The notes under the pieces were generated by a model that saw only the letters and a list, made by a program, of their open reading frames with translations, did not search any database and was not told the DNA's origin. Position numbers and translations under genes: made by a program. From Flavobacterium gelatinilyticum (lineage in GTDB: Bacteria; Bacteroidota; Bacteroidia; Flavobacteriales; Flavobacteriaceae), in contig NZ_CP114287.1 in NCBI RefSeq assembly GCF_027111295.1, forward strand, positions 3,782,001 through 3,846,000: a stretch of DNA of 64,000 bases, given 5' to 3'. This document shows, in pieces, positions 36,101 to 44,454 of the stretch. Position 1 is the first letter of the stretch. Each line of letters begins with the position of its first letter.

Positions 36101-36349
36101 AATGGAAAGTATAAAATTTTGAACGAACAGACAATAGTTCAAAAAGAAGGCAAGATTCTAAAACCGGACCGGGTTGTATTGACAGATAGTAAAGAAGCTT
36201 ATCTGCTGGATTATAAAACTGGTGCCATAAATCCAAAATACAAACAGCAAATTCAGGAATATCAAGATGCTGTTGAGGATTTAGGATATAAAGTGTTAAA
36301 AAGGGTTTTGGTATATATAGGATCGGAAATTGAAGTGGTAAATTTGTGA
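33194..36349 (+). CDS. AddA/RecB-like UvrD helicase with nuclease domain
   Basis: 1051 residues. All UvrD helicase motifs are present: Walker A DASAGSGKTYTLVKEYL, motif II FIDEFQDTSEMQW, motif III GDPKQSIYRWRGG, NYRSYSEVIEFNN, motif V MTIHKSKGLEFPVVI and motif VI LYVALTRAEEQLY. The C-terminus is a RecB-type nuclease with YGNIVHEILAF, and LDYKTG preceded by VVLTD. This matches the AddA subunit of AddAB double-strand break resection. The partner AddB is encoded about 3 kb downstream on the same strand, after kbl and ompA. The protein acts on DNA ends, and RecA loading follows. Confidence 0.9.
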   Translation: MQSPSFSIYDASAGSGKTYTLVKEYLKIILSSPKNDAYRNILAITFTNKAVHEMKSRIVGSLSEFAKDEPSAKAVDLMEDLSRDTGLSVIQLKVKSQNIIKHLIHNYAAFDISTIDKFTHKVIRAFAHDLNLPMTFDVTLDTENLLVEAVDAIIAQAGQDETLTKLLIDFTMEKTDDDKSWDVSREILETGRLVLNENNRNEILHFNDKTIEEFVEIKKKMLVLCKDLEAENEQFAIEALSLIDQNGIDLKSFSRGTFPNHLENIRDGKFNPRNKTFHEFDDIAINKTAKDRAIIESIIPELLQMLVKIYKNFEKRDFYKAFLKNITPLSLLNTVSNELAKIQSEQNVLSISEFNAIIHREIQNQPAPFIYERLGERYRHFFIDEFQDTSEMQWHNLIPLIDNSLSGLDDFGNKGTLMIVGDPKQSIYRWRGGKAEQFIELSKDVNPFVNPDKVIKHLNTNYRSYSEVIEFNNAFFKLISSEFSNDDYKDLYENHSFQNTNSKKGGYVNISFLPIIEKNEADDEDPVEKSDLYVLATLNTIQKVLREGFEYKDIVILTRKRGQGVAIANYLTEQNIPLLSSETLMIQNATEVRLIIHLLKYLNNGADLESKAYFLNSLANSLKPEIPVHDFIALGMSHKIEEEFEKWLQTFDVSLSFENVRKKSLYEAVEIIISKFILPSEGNAYVQFFLDIVLERDMRNQAGIADFLVYWDKNSEKFSIPSPEGNNAVRIMTIHKSKGLEFPVVIMPFAEEDYNRKPKDKLWLDTEESDLGVPKALIDNSSAVEGFGESAAVVFNSKKQEELLDNINVLYVALTRAEEQLYIISQALKERKDGELPNNMASYFIKYLIHKGNYEPEILEYEFGNKTRLSKSEKTVDLVKTIPVVKEVLDPKNIKIAQREALMWGTHQQEAISYGNIVHEILAFVKDESDVDLALTKALENGLITMEQSEKVLKTLRDIVTHPELNICFNGKYKILNEQTIVQKEGKILKPDRVVLTDSKEAYLLDYKTGAINPKYKQQIQEYQDAVEDLGYKVLKRVLVYIGSEIEVVNL

Positions 36350-36430
36350 AAAAATTAATCAGATGTTAAAGGAATAACGAAGCTTTTTTATGGTTAAGTT
36401 GTTAATATTTAACGTTTTAAATAGTTAAAA

Positions 36431-37624
36431 ATGTACGGTAAAATTAAAGAACATCTGCAAAGTGAGCTGCAGACAATTGAAGAAAATGGAATTTTCAAAA
36501 AAGAGCGAATTATAACATCAGCTCAGGGTGCCGAAATTACGATTTCGACAGGCGAAACAGTTTTAAACTTTTGTGCTAATAATTATTTAGGTCTTTCATC
36601 TCATCCTGAAGTAGTTCAGGCAGCTAAAGATGCAATGGATACACATGGCTTCGGGATGTCGTCTGTACGTTTTATCTGCGGGACTCAGGATATTCATAAA
36701 ACATTAGAAAAAAAGATAGCTGACTTTTATGGTACAGAAGATACTATATTATATGCTGCAGCTTTTGACGCGAACGGAGGGGTTTTTGAACCTTTATTAG
36801 GGGAGAACGATGCCATAATTTCAGACAGTTTAAACCATGCTTCTATTATTGATGGAGTTCGTTTGTGTAAAGCAGCGCGCTACCGCTACGAAAACAGCAA
36901 TATGGAAGATCTGGAACAGCAGTTGATAAAAGCTAATGAAGCCGGTGCCCGTTTTAAACTTATTGTGACAGATGGTGTATTTTCAATGGATGGTTTAGTA
37001 GCACCGTTGGATAAAATCTGTGATCTTGCTGATAAATACGATGCCATGGTGATGGTTGACGAATGCCATGCTGCTGGATTTATTGGTGCAACCGGAAAAG
37101 GAACTCTTGAGGCAAAAGGGGTTATGGGGCGTGTTGATATTATTACAGGAACTCTTGGTAAAGCTTTAGGCGGTGCAATGGGAGGATATACAACAGCCAA
37201 AAAAGAAATCATTGAAATACTTCGCCAGCGTTCAAGACCTTATTTATTTTCAAATTCACTTGCACCGTCTATTGTAGGGGCTTCTATTAAAGTTTTTGAA
37301 TTGCTGGAAAAAGATACTGCTCTTAGAGATAAGTTAGAGTGGAATACGAACTACTTTAAGGAAGGAATGAAAAAAGCAGGTTTCGATATTATCGATGGAG
37401 ATTCAGCTATTGTACCGGTTATGCTGTACGATGCAAAGTTGTCTCAGGTAATGGCAAATGAACTTTTAAAGCAGGGTATATACGTGATTGGATTTTTCTT
37501 TCCTGTGGTTCCAAAGGATAAAGCGAGAATCAGAGTACAGTTGTCTGCAGCCCATACCAAAGAACATTTAGACAAGGCAATCGAAGCATTTATATTAACA
37601 GGTAAAATGTTAAAAGTTATATAA
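36431..37624 (+). CDS. kbl: glycine C-acetyltransferase
   Basis: 397 residues, the normal family length. Alpha-oxoamine synthase motifs are clear: [44 protein letters not shown] and the PLP lysine in [14 protein letters not shown]. It links glycine and acetyl-CoA to 2-amino-3-ketobutyrate, working with threonine dehydrogenase to break down threonine. No tdh is nearby. Other members of the family (BioF) have different substrate loops; the N-terminus [10 protein letters not shown] and the R-S-R segment favour Kbl. It lies between addA and ompA with 81 bp upstream. Confidence 0.93.
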   Translation: MYGKIKEHLQSELQTIEENGIFKKERIITSAQGAEITISTGETVLNFCANNYLGLSSHPEVVQAAKDAMDTHGFGMSSVRFICGTQDIHKTLEKKIADFYGTEDTILYAAAFDANGGVFEPLLGENDAIISDSLNHASIIDGVRLCKAARYRYENSNMEDLEQQLIKANEAGARFKLIVTDGVFSMDGLVAPLDKICDLADKYDAMVMVDECHAAGFIGATGKGTLEAKGVMGRVDIITGTLGKALGGAMGGYTTAKKEIIEILRQRSRPYLFSNSLAPSIVGASIKVFELLEKDTALRDKLEWNTNYFKEGMKKAGFDIIDGDSAIVPVMLYDAKLSQVMANELLKQGIYVIGFFFPVVPKDKARIRVQLSAAHTKEHLDKAIEAFILTGKMLKVI

Positions 37625-37670
37625 TTACCACGTTTAGTGCTTTTTTGTAGGTTTTTTTTAACATTTGATT

Positions 37671-37700
37671 TTGTATTTAAAAAATTTGGTGTTACTTTTG
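37671..37700 (+). promoter_or_regulatory. strong promoter of ompA
   Basis: TTG at 37671-37673, 19 bp, then TACTTTTG at 37693-37700. Both elements match the Bacteroidota pattern with good spacing. Leader about 31 bases. Confidence 0.75.
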
Positions 37701-37737
37701 CTTGTAATTAACTAAATTGTAATTAAAAAAATTAAGT

Positions 37738-39204
37738 ATGAAACATCTTAACAAACTTTTAGTTGCTGTGATGATGGCGATGGGTTTAAGTTCTCACGCG
37801 CAAGACAGTAACAATCCATGGGCGATCTCTTTTGGGGTTAATGCCGTGGATACAAGGACTAGTGCAAGTCCAGAGCATGTAGATTTTTTCCCGGCACACT
37901 TTTCTCAGCCATTTGATGTAAAAGGAAACTGGAATATCCTTCCTTCTTTATCTTACATTGGTGTGTCTAGATACGTTGGAAGCGGTTTCTCTGTAGGTTT
38001 ACAGGGGTCTGTTAACAAAATCGACAAATTTGTTGTTTTTGACCCAACTGCTGCTGGTCATGATGCAAGAGGTATGGTTGTAGAGAATCCAGGTGACTTA
38101 ATGTACTACGGAATTGATGCTACTATCAAATACAGCTTCAAAGAATTAATCAAATCTAAAGTGATTGATCCTTCGTTATCTGTAGGTGGTGGTTATACTT
38201 TCTTCGGAGATAGCAGCTACGGAACTGTTAACCCAGGTGCTGGATTAACTTTCTGGTTTACTGATGCTATTGGTCTTGAATTAGCTACAAGATACAAATG
38301 GTCAGTTAGTGGAGACAGAGTAGATGCAGCTGGTGTTCCAGACGCTCCATCTCACTTCCAACACACTGCTGGTTTAGTTTTCAAATTCGGAGGTAAAGAT
38401 ACTGACGGAGACGGAATCTATGACAAAGATGATGCTTGTCCAGATGTTGCTGGTCTAAAACAATTCAACGGATGTCCTGATACTGACGGTGACGGAATCG
38501 TTGATGCTTCAGATGCTTGTCCAAACGAATTTGGTTTAGCTGCATTAAACGGATGTCCTGATAGAGACGGAGACGGTGTTGCTGACAAAGATGACGCTTG
38601 TCCAGATGTTGCTGGTTTACCTGCTTTAAAAGGTTGTCCTGATACTGACGGTGACGGAATCGCTGACAAAGATGACAAATGTCCTACAGTTGCTGGTCCT
38701 AAAGAAAATGGTGGTTGTCCTTTCTTAGACGCTGATAAAGATGGTGTTTTAGATAAAGATGATGACTGTCCTACAGTTCCAGGTCCTGCAAGTAACAGAG
38801 GATGTCCAGAAGTAACTTCTCAAGCATTAGAAGATCTTAAAGTTCAAGCTAGAGCAATCTACTTCAACTCTGGAAAAGCTACTTTCAAAACTGGTGACAA
38901 AGAAACTCCAGCTAGATTAGACGCTATTAAAGAAATCCTTAAAAACTACCCTAACGCTAAATTCAGCATCGAAGGACACACAGATAGTACAGGTTCTGCT
39001 AAAGTAAACCAAAAACTTTCTGAAGATAGAGCTAACGCTGTATTAAACGCTTTAGTTGAAAGAGGTGTTAACGCTGAAAACTTAGAAGCTAAAGGATTTG
39101 GATCTTCTCAACCAGTTGCAAGTAACAAAACTGCTGCAGGTAAAGCACAAAACAGAAGAACTGAAATTAAACACGTAGGTTCTAAATTCCAAGGTAAACT
39201 ATAA
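37738..39204 (+). CDS. OmpA family protein with thrombospondin type 3 repeats
   Basis: 488 residues. A signal peptide ends SHAQ; residues 25-215 form an eight-strand-like barrel; residues about 220-358 hold five calcium-binding TSP3 units (DTDGDGI, then [10 protein letters not shown] and similar); the last 120 residues are the OmpA peptidoglycan-binding domain ([10 protein letters not shown], and LSEDRANAV with the conserved Asp and Arg). Codons are strongly biased (GGT, AAC, CTG-poor, GCT), as in highly expressed genes, unlike the neighbours. It anchors the outer membrane to the cell wall. Clear promoter and terminator make it monocistronic. Confidence 0.93.
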   Translation: MKHLNKLLVAVMMAMGLSSHAQDSNNPWAISFGVNAVDTRTSASPEHVDFFPAHFSQPFDVKGNWNILPSLSYIGVSRYVGSGFSVGLQGSVNKIDKFVVFDPTAAGHDARGMVVENPGDLMYYGIDATIKYSFKELIKSKVIDPSLSVGGGYTFFGDSSYGTVNPGAGLTFWFTDAIGLELATRYKWSVSGDRVDAAGVPDAPSHFQHTAGLVFKFGGKDTDGDGIYDKDDACPDVAGLKQFNGCPDTDGDGIVDASDACPNEFGLAALNGCPDRDGDGVADKDDACPDVAGLPALKGCPDTDGDGIADKDDKCPTVAGPKENGGCPFLDADKDGVLDKDDDCPTVPGPASNRGCPEVTSQALEDLKVQARAIYFNSGKATFKTGDKETPARLDAIKEILKNYPNAKFSIEGHTDSTGSAKVNQKLSEDRANAVLNALVERGVNAENLEAKGFGSSQPVASNKTAAGKAQNRRTEIKHVGSKFQGKL

Positions 39205-39227
39205 TTTACTTTGTAAATAATATTGAA

Positions 39228-39257
39228 AAGCCATTCTTAATTGAATGGCTTTTTTTA
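39228..39257 (+). terminator. terminator of ompA
   Basis: AAGCCATTC (39228-39236) with GAATGGCTT (39243-39251), then T residues. It ends 11 bases before the addB ATG at 39268. Confidence 0.85.
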
Positions 39258-39267
39258 TTTTTATCAA

Positions 39268-42030
39268 ATGATAGATAATTCTTTTTTAGGGAAAATTGCA
39301 AAAGTTGTAATCGAAAATTATTCAGAGAAACTTACTGAAACTACGATCATTCTGCCAAATAAAAGAGCAAAGGTTTTTTTAATTGAAGAGCTTAAAAAAG
39401 AAACAAATAAAACTATTATTTCTCCAAACATTATAAGTATTGAAGACTTTGTACAGGATGTTGCATCAATACGATCTATAGATTCGATTGAACTGTTGTT
39501 TGAGTTTTACGAAGTTTATTTATCTGTAACAGAAAAACAGCATCAGCAGACTTTTGAATTATTTGCCAATTGGGCAAAAACACTGCTTCAGGATTTTAAT
39601 GAAATTGACCGCTATCTTCTTGAACCAAATCACGTTTTATCTTACCTGAAAGATATTGAGGATATAAAAAAATGGGGAATAGAAGTAGAAAACAAAACAA
39701 AACTTCTTGAAAATTATATCGACTTCTGGAAACTGCTTCCGCTTTATTATACTTCCTTATACGAGCATTTACTGAATAAAGGAATTGGTTATCAGGGATT
39801 AATTTACAGGGAAGCCGTAAATAACCTGAATCATTTTTCGAATACTATTTCGGGGCTGAATTTTATTTTTGCCGGATTTAATGCGTTGAATGCAGCCGAG
39901 GAAAGAATTGTGCAGCATCTTTTGGCATTGGATCAGGCTAAAATCTATTGGGATTCTGATCAGGTATTTTTAAATGACCCTTATCATGATGCGGGGCTTT
40001 TTGTACGCCGATTTAAAGAAAGCTGGAAACATTATAAATCACATCCTTTTGAGTGGATTGTAGATGATTTTTCGCAGTCAAAAAATATTCAGGTAATCGG
40101 TACGCCAAAAACCATAGGTCAGGCTAAACTTGCTGGAAGTATAATTGAAAATTTAATTAATGAAAATCCCGCAGAATCTCTGGATAAAGTTGCGGTTGTT
40201 TTAGGAGAGGAAAATTTATTAATTCCTGTTTTATATTCGCTTCCGTCTTCGGTTGGGGCACTTAATATTACGATGGGATATTCCGGAAAAAATAACCCTT
40301 CTCAAATATTGGTGGCGAAGTTTTTTAAAATGCATACCAACGCGCTTTCACGTGCGGGAGAAAGTTATGTGTTTTATTATAAAGATGTTTTGGATATTCT
40401 GACACATCCTTTGGTAGAGCCGTATGCGAACTGCAGTCATCTGGTGAGGATAATAAAAGAGAATAATTATACTTTTATTACACTGAATAAGATTTTGGAG
40501 CTTAATCCGGATCCTTCCAGAATGTTTTCTTTATTATTTCAGAAATGGGACAAAGGATCGATCGCGGTTCTTGAAACTATTTCGGCGCTTTTACTTTTAA
40601 TAAAAGAAAATTTCAGCAATGATAATCAGGAAGAAAAAATAGCTAAGACTTTTGTTTATGCTGTTTTTAAAGTGATAAACAAGCTCATTAATTATTATTC
40701 ACAGCACAATCATATTGATAATATTAATACACTCCATGCGATTTATAAACAAATCATAGATGTGGCCGAAGTTTCGTTTGAAGGAGAACCGTTACGGGGG
40801 CTTCAGATTATGGGGGTTCTGGAAAGCCGTGTGCTTGATTTTGAAACCGTGATTGTAACTTCGATGAATGAAGGCAAATTTCCGGCAGGAAAATCTCAGA
40901 ATTCATTTATTCCGTATGATGTTAAAAAAGAATTAGGACTGCCGACTTTCAAGGAGAAGGATGCTATTTATACCTATCATTTTTATCATCTGCTGCAAAG
41001 GGCGAAAAACATTTACCTTGTTTATAACACCGAAAACGACGGGCTTGATGCCGGGGAACGAAGCCGTTTTATAACGCAGCTTGAAGTTGAAAAACAAAAA
41101 AATCACAATCTCACTTTTGATATTTATAATCCTGTTTTGCCTGCAACAGCTTATCAGCCTATGGTGATTCCGAAATCGGAGGCTGTTTTGGAAAGACTGC
41201 GCGAAATAGCGGCTGCAGGATTTTCTCCATCGGCATTAACGAGTTATATCCGAAACCCGATCGATTTTTATTTTCAAAAAATTCTCCGAATACGTGAAGT
41301 AGAGGAAGTAGAAGAAAATATTGCTTTGAATACACTCGGGACGATTATTCACGAAACATTAAAAGCTTTATATGAGCCTTTTATTGGCAGGTTTATTTCG
41401 GAAACAGATCTTTTAAATTGTTTCAAATTACTCGATGATGAAGTTTTGAAACAATTCAGGTTGGTTTACAAAGAAGGAGAAATTAAAAAAGGCCGTAATC
41501 TTTTGGCTTTTGAAGTTGCAAAACGTAACGTTTTTAACTTTTTAAAAATGGAGCTGGATTCTTTGAAAAACGGCGATGCTGTTAAAATCATTGCATTGGA
41601 ACAGACTTACCAGAGAGAACTCGAACATCCCGGTCTGCCTTTTCCGGTTTTAATTAAAGGAAATGTTGACAGAATCGAACTTAGAAACGGCAGAATCAGA
41701 ATTATCGATTATAAGACCGGAAAAGTCGAAAAAACAAACGTAGTTCTTAAATCCTGGACCGGATTAACTCAGGAGCTTAAAAACGACAAAATAATTCAGG
41801 TTTTAGCTTATGCTTATATGTTCGAAAATGAAGCAGGAGATGTACCTGTTGAAGTTGGAATTATTTCGTTTAAAAATCTTAAGTCAGGATTTCTTCCTTT
41901 TGGTTTTAAAGAAGAAAAAGACATGGAAGTTATTGTAAGTAAGGTAATTCTGAAAAGTTATCTGGAAGAAATTGTCTTGCTTTTAAGTGAAATATTCAAT
42001 CCTGAAATTCCATTTGAAGAAAAAATCTAA
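39268..42030 (+). CDS. AddB-like PD-(D/E)XK nuclease family protein
   Basis: 920 residues from ATG 39268; an earlier TTG lies in the ompA terminator. The N-terminal half has a degenerate helicase fold with no Walker A (ETTIILPNKRAKVFLIEELK at the start; FIFAGFNALNAAEERI). The C-terminal nuclease is intact: FSPSALTSYIRNPIDFYFQK, GTIIHETLKALYEP, and IIDYKTGK with VDRIELR before it. This is the usual AddB pattern. It lacks the four-cysteine iron-sulfur cluster seen in Firmicute AddB. It probably pairs with the AddA-like protein encoded at 33194. Confidence 0.87.
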   Translation: MIDNSFLGKIAKVVIENYSEKLTETTIILPNKRAKVFLIEELKKETNKTIISPNIISIEDFVQDVASIRSIDSIELLFEFYEVYLSVTEKQHQQTFELFANWAKTLLQDFNEIDRYLLEPNHVLSYLKDIEDIKKWGIEVENKTKLLENYIDFWKLLPLYYTSLYEHLLNKGIGYQGLIYREAVNNLNHFSNTISGLNFIFAGFNALNAAEERIVQHLLALDQAKIYWDSDQVFLNDPYHDAGLFVRRFKESWKHYKSHPFEWIVDDFSQSKNIQVIGTPKTIGQAKLAGSIIENLINENPAESLDKVAVVLGEENLLIPVLYSLPSSVGALNITMGYSGKNNPSQILVAKFFKMHTNALSRAGESYVFYYKDVLDILTHPLVEPYANCSHLVRIIKENNYTFITLNKILELNPDPSRMFSLLFQKWDKGSIAVLETISALLLLIKENFSNDNQEEKIAKTFVYAVFKVINKLINYYSQHNHIDNINTLHAIYKQIIDVAEVSFEGEPLRGLQIMGVLESRVLDFETVIVTSMNEGKFPAGKSQNSFIPYDVKKELGLPTFKEKDAIYTYHFYHLLQRAKNIYLVYNTENDGLDAGERSRFITQLEVEKQKNHNLTFDIYNPVLPATAYQPMVIPKSEAVLERLREIAAAGFSPSALTSYIRNPIDFYFQKILRIREVEEVEENIALNTLGTIIHETLKALYEPFIGRFISETDLLNCFKLLDDEVLKQFRLVYKEGEIKKGRNLLAFEVAKRNVFNFLKMELDSLKNGDAVKIIALEQTYQRELEHPGLPFPVLIKGNVDRIELRNGRIRIIDYKTGKVEKTNVVLKSWTGLTQELKNDKIIQVLAYAYMFENEAGDVPVEVGIISFKNLKSGFLPFGFKEEKDMEVIVSKVILKSYLEEIVLLLSEIFNPEIPFEEKI

Positions 42031-42373
42031 CCGGGATCTGCTTTTTAAAAAGCGGTAATTTTTTCACCGATAAACAAAACAGCACTTTTTTTAGTTTAAA
42101 TTGGAGTATTCAATCTGTTTCAGATTAAAAAATTACCTGTTTGTTTAATGGGAAATGAAGCTCTGCAATAGCAGAAAGGATTTTTTAGATTGAAAAAAGG
42201 GAATGTTACATTGAATATTTTTACGACTTACCGATTTAACTGACTCTTGAAATTTTATCTGAATAATTGAAAAATCTTGTAGAGAATATAAAATAAGTTA
42301 TCTGTTAAAATTGTAATCCTGATTTGGAAAGAATCTATTTACAGATAAAAATATAATTGGCATAACATAAAGG
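42031..42373. other. gene-free stretch after addB
   Basis: No gene is supported. A weak hairpin (CTGCTTTT with AAAAGCGG) at 42041-42058, followed by T-rich sequence, may end addB transcription. The rest is AT-rich and without a motif I can name. Confidence 0.4.
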
Positions 42374-42414
42374 AAAAAGGTGCAATAATTAATCTATAAT
42401 TATTGCACCTTTTT
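42374..42414. terminator. bidirectional terminator facing the 47-codon gene
   Basis: Perfect 18-bp stem, 42374-42391 with 42397-42414, 5-nt loop, starting with five A and ending with five T. It lies 12 bases past the stop of the small leftward gene and therefore supports expression of that gene. Confidence 0.88.
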
Positions 42415-42425
42415 GTAAGTGGTTT

Positions 42426-42569
42426 TTAACTAAATATTTTTTTGAAGAAGCCTTTTTTAACTTGTTCCGGAGAATTCGGATTGTTAATTGGTCCGTTTTC
42501 AAATCGAAATCTTCTAAACTTCATCAGCTTTACATTTAAGTCAAAGCGTAATTCATCAACTGTTTTCAT
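42426..42569 (-). CDS. small basic protein beside roadblock pair, locus 2
   Basis: 47 residues from ATG 42569, reading MKTVDELRFDLNVKLMKFRR... and ending VKKGFFKKIFS. The frame is open to 42608, but a TAAATTTG box on the - strand at 42591-42584 means transcription starts inside that extension, so the short form is chosen. A perfect terminator lies just past the stop. The product is very basic, with a hydrophobic-basic tail. Its tail resembles KGIFKSI of the 68-residue protein next to the other roadblock pair. No domain known. Confidence 0.6.
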   Translation of the reverse strand: MKTVDELRFDLNVKLMKFRRFRFENGPINNPNSPEQVKKGFFKKIFS

Positions 42570-42583
42570 CGGAAAATTTTTTG

Positions 42584-42591
42584 CAAATTTA
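42584..42591 (-). promoter_or_regulatory. -7 box (TAAATTTG) for the 47-codon gene
   Basis: Reads TAAATTTG on the - strand, 15 bases before the ATG at 42569. It decides the start codon. Confidence 0.6.
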
Positions 42592-42818
42592 CGAAAAACA
42601 TCCAGCAAAATAAGGGAATGGCAAATGTTAATTTAAATATTGAGTTTTATGGATCAAAATGTTTGAATTTTGATAATATATCTTTTTTCTGTTAAATTTT
42701 TTTAAATATTTTCTTTTAAAAAACGGGATTAATTGTACTATAAATAAAAGTGATTCAGCTAGTTGTGTCTTGAGTTTTTTTTAACAAGTGTTTAGGGATC
42801 ATTTTTATTTTTTACAAA

Positions 42819-42826
42819 TAACTTTG
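42819..42826 (+). promoter_or_regulatory. -7 box (TAACTTTG) for roadblock pair, locus 2
   Basis: Full TAnnTTTG match, 20 bases before ATG 42846. Confidence 0.6.
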
Positions 42827-42845
42827 ATCTTTTAGAATAAAATTA

Positions 42846-43172
42846 ATGTATATGGTTGATTTAAATACGCTGGTAGAAGAAACAGGGGCAGAGTCGGGAA
42901 TTACTTTTAATATTGACGGAATTTTAATGGAATCTGTTAATTTAGAATACGATGGAAACGTGGCTGCAATGATTGGGATGATTTTGAAAATGTGTCTTGA
43001 AATGTCAGAAGATGTTAATAATGGAGATTTGAAGCAGGTAATGATCAAAAACAACGACGGAATTGTGGTGGCAAACAAAGATCAGGATGATAACTGTGTG
43101 GCGCTTCTTTCTAAAGATATTAGCAAAATGGGACTTTTGCTTAGAAAAATGGATACGATTTTTAATAATTAA
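42846..43172 (+). CDS. roadblock/LC7-like protein A, locus 2
   Basis: 108 residues; ATG 42846 or the one at 42852. The pattern ITFNIDGILMESVNLEYDG, the helix VAAMIGMILKMCLEMSED, GDLKQVMIKNNDGIVVAN, VALLSKDISKMGLLL is that of a roadblock/LC7 protein. It corresponds to the A protein of locus 1 in order and in sequence. Cytoplasmic. Followed by B after 27 bp. No GTPase partner gene is nearby. Confidence 0.68.
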   Translation: MYMVDLNTLVEETGAESGITFNIDGILMESVNLEYDGNVAAMIGMILKMCLEMSEDVNNGDLKQVMIKNNDGIVVANKDQDDNCVALLSKDISKMGLLLRKMDTIFNN

Positions 43173-43199
43173 TTTTAAACCAAATTTTATATATAAAAC

Positions 43200-43574
43200 A
43201 TGTCAGATTTTTTACAGAATTTTCAAAATGATTTAAGAGAGAATGTTAGCGGATTTATTGCGGTTTCAGTAACTGAAGTTGAGACAGGAATGTCTTACTG
43301 TTCGCTTTCTGTAAATCCGGATTTTGACCCGGAACTAGCTTCTGCTTATAATTTAGAAGTTGTAAAAGCAAAATTAAACGCTATTAAAGCTTTGGGATTA
43401 ACTCAAAAAATCAACGATATTTTAATTACATTGACAGATCAAATACATATTTTAGATGTTTCTGAAGATGGAAAATACTTTATTTATTTAGCAGTTGACA
43501 GTAATAAAGCAAATCTTGGATTAACAAGAGCTACTTTGTCTAAATTCAAAAAAGACATTATTACGAAACTATAA
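43200..43574 (+). CDS. roadblock/LC7-like protein B, locus 2
   Basis: 124 residues, close paralogue of the locus 1 B protein: both have FDPELA-AYNLEVVKAKLNA, DILITL-QIHI-D and KANLG-TRA. The fold order (helix, strand, helix, strands, helix) matches roadblock/LC7. High conservation of the central helix suggests a dimer interface under constraint. Second gene of the pair; a terminator follows at 43594. Confidence 0.7.
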   Translation: MSDFLQNFQNDLRENVSGFIAVSVTEVETGMSYCSLSVNPDFDPELASAYNLEVVKAKLNAIKALGLTQKINDILITLTDQIHILDVSEDGKYFIYLAVDSNKANLGLTRATLSKFKKDIITKL

Positions 43575-43593
43575 TTTTTGCCCCCAAAATGAA

Positions 43594-43635
43594 GAAAAGG
43601 CTGTTCCACTTATGCGGAATGGCCTTTTCTGCTTT
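43594..43635 (+). terminator. terminator of roadblock pair, locus 2
   Basis: GAAAAGGC...TTCC (from 43594) pairs with GGAA...GCCTTTTC (to 43629), with two mismatched positions, followed by T-rich sequence. Confidence 0.7.
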
Positions 43636-43649
43636 TATGAATTATCTTT

Positions 43650-44426
43650 TTATTTGAAGAATTCTAATAATACGGCTTTTAGTTCTTCTTTGTTTTCGAT
43701 CTGGCTCATATGGCCGTCATCAAAAGAAGCTAATTGAACGGAAGTCCCTTTAATTTGCGGCAGACTTTCTTCGTAGTTTAAAACCGTATCTTTTTTGCCT
43801 AAAATTAAAAGTACAGGAAATAAATCTTTGCGCAGCAGTTCTTCTCTGTCTTTTCTTATTTTCATTCCTTCCAGCGAGGCTATAATTCCCTGTAAAGGTG
43901 TTTTTAAGGCTTCGGCTTTTGCTTTTTCAATTTCTGAGGCTAAACGTGTTCTGTTGTTTTCGCTGAACAAATTGCCAATAGCAAGACTCACGAAGTTTGT
44001 ATAATTCTGTTTGACAGCCTTTATGGCTCTTGTTCTGTTTGTTTTTTTCTCTTCACTGTCTTCTTTAGAAGTAGAATTGAGCAGAACCAGTTTTTGGATT
44101 TTCTTCGGGAATAATTCGGCGAAAGCCAAACCAACATAACCGCCCATTGAATGCCCCAGAATGATTGCTTTTTCGATATTTAAGTTTTCCAGAACTTTGT
44201 TAACTGCTTTGGCATTGTCTTCCATTTCATGAACATAACCCAGAGAATCTGATTCGCCATGACCTAATAAATCGACGGTAATAACACGGTATTTTTTTGA
44301 AAATAAATCAACATAGTCTGTCCACATTTTTTTGTTTTCTAAAAAACCGTGCAGTAATACGATTGCTGTTCCTTCACCAGAATCGGTAAAAGATATTTTG
44401 GTGTTTTTGTAAAGTACTTGATTCAA
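43650..44426 (-). CDS. alpha/beta hydrolase, TTG start
   Basis: About 258 residues. The frame has no ATG at its start; a TTG at 44447 overlaps a TATTTTTG promoter box, so I place the start at the next TTG (44426), giving NQVLYKNTKISFTDSGEG. The oxyanion motif is LLHGFLENKKMW, the nucleophile elbow GHSMGG, the acid is probably the Asp in GKKDTVLN and the His is in DDGHMSQIENKE. It belongs to the broad hydrolase/esterase class; the substrate is unknown. It directly follows the sigma-factor gene on the same strand. Confidence 0.85.
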   Translation of the reverse strand: MNQVLYKNTKISFTDSGEGTAIVLLHGFLENKKMWTDYVDLFSKKYRVITVDLLGHGESDSLGYVHEMEDNAKAVNKVLENLNIEKAIILGHSMGGYVGLAFAELFPKKIQKLVLLNSTSKEDSEEKKTNRTRAIKAVKQNYTNFVSLAIGNLFSENNRTRLASEIEKAKAEALKTPLQGIIASLEGMKIRKDREELLRKDLFPVLLILGKKDTVLNYEESLPQIKGTSVQLASFDDGHMSQIENKEELKAVLLEFFK

Positions 44427-44444
44427 AATGGAAAATTTAAATAA

Positions 44445-44452
44445 CAAAAATA
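44445..44452 (-). promoter_or_regulatory. -7 box (TATTTTTG) for the hydrolase
   Basis: Reads TATTTTTG on the - strand, ending at 44445. It lies just before the TTG chosen as the start and overlaps the end of the sigma gene spacer. Confidence 0.55.
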
Positions 44453-44454
44453 CG

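Noticed and set aside
38400-38810. Regular repeats of about 75 bases, at first sight like a CRISPR array
   Set aside because: They encode thrombospondin type 3 calcium-binding repeats in frame within OmpA.
42442-42636. 64-codon frame antisense to the 47-codon gene
   Set aside because: No promoter on that strand, and the opposite strand has promoter, start and terminator in register.
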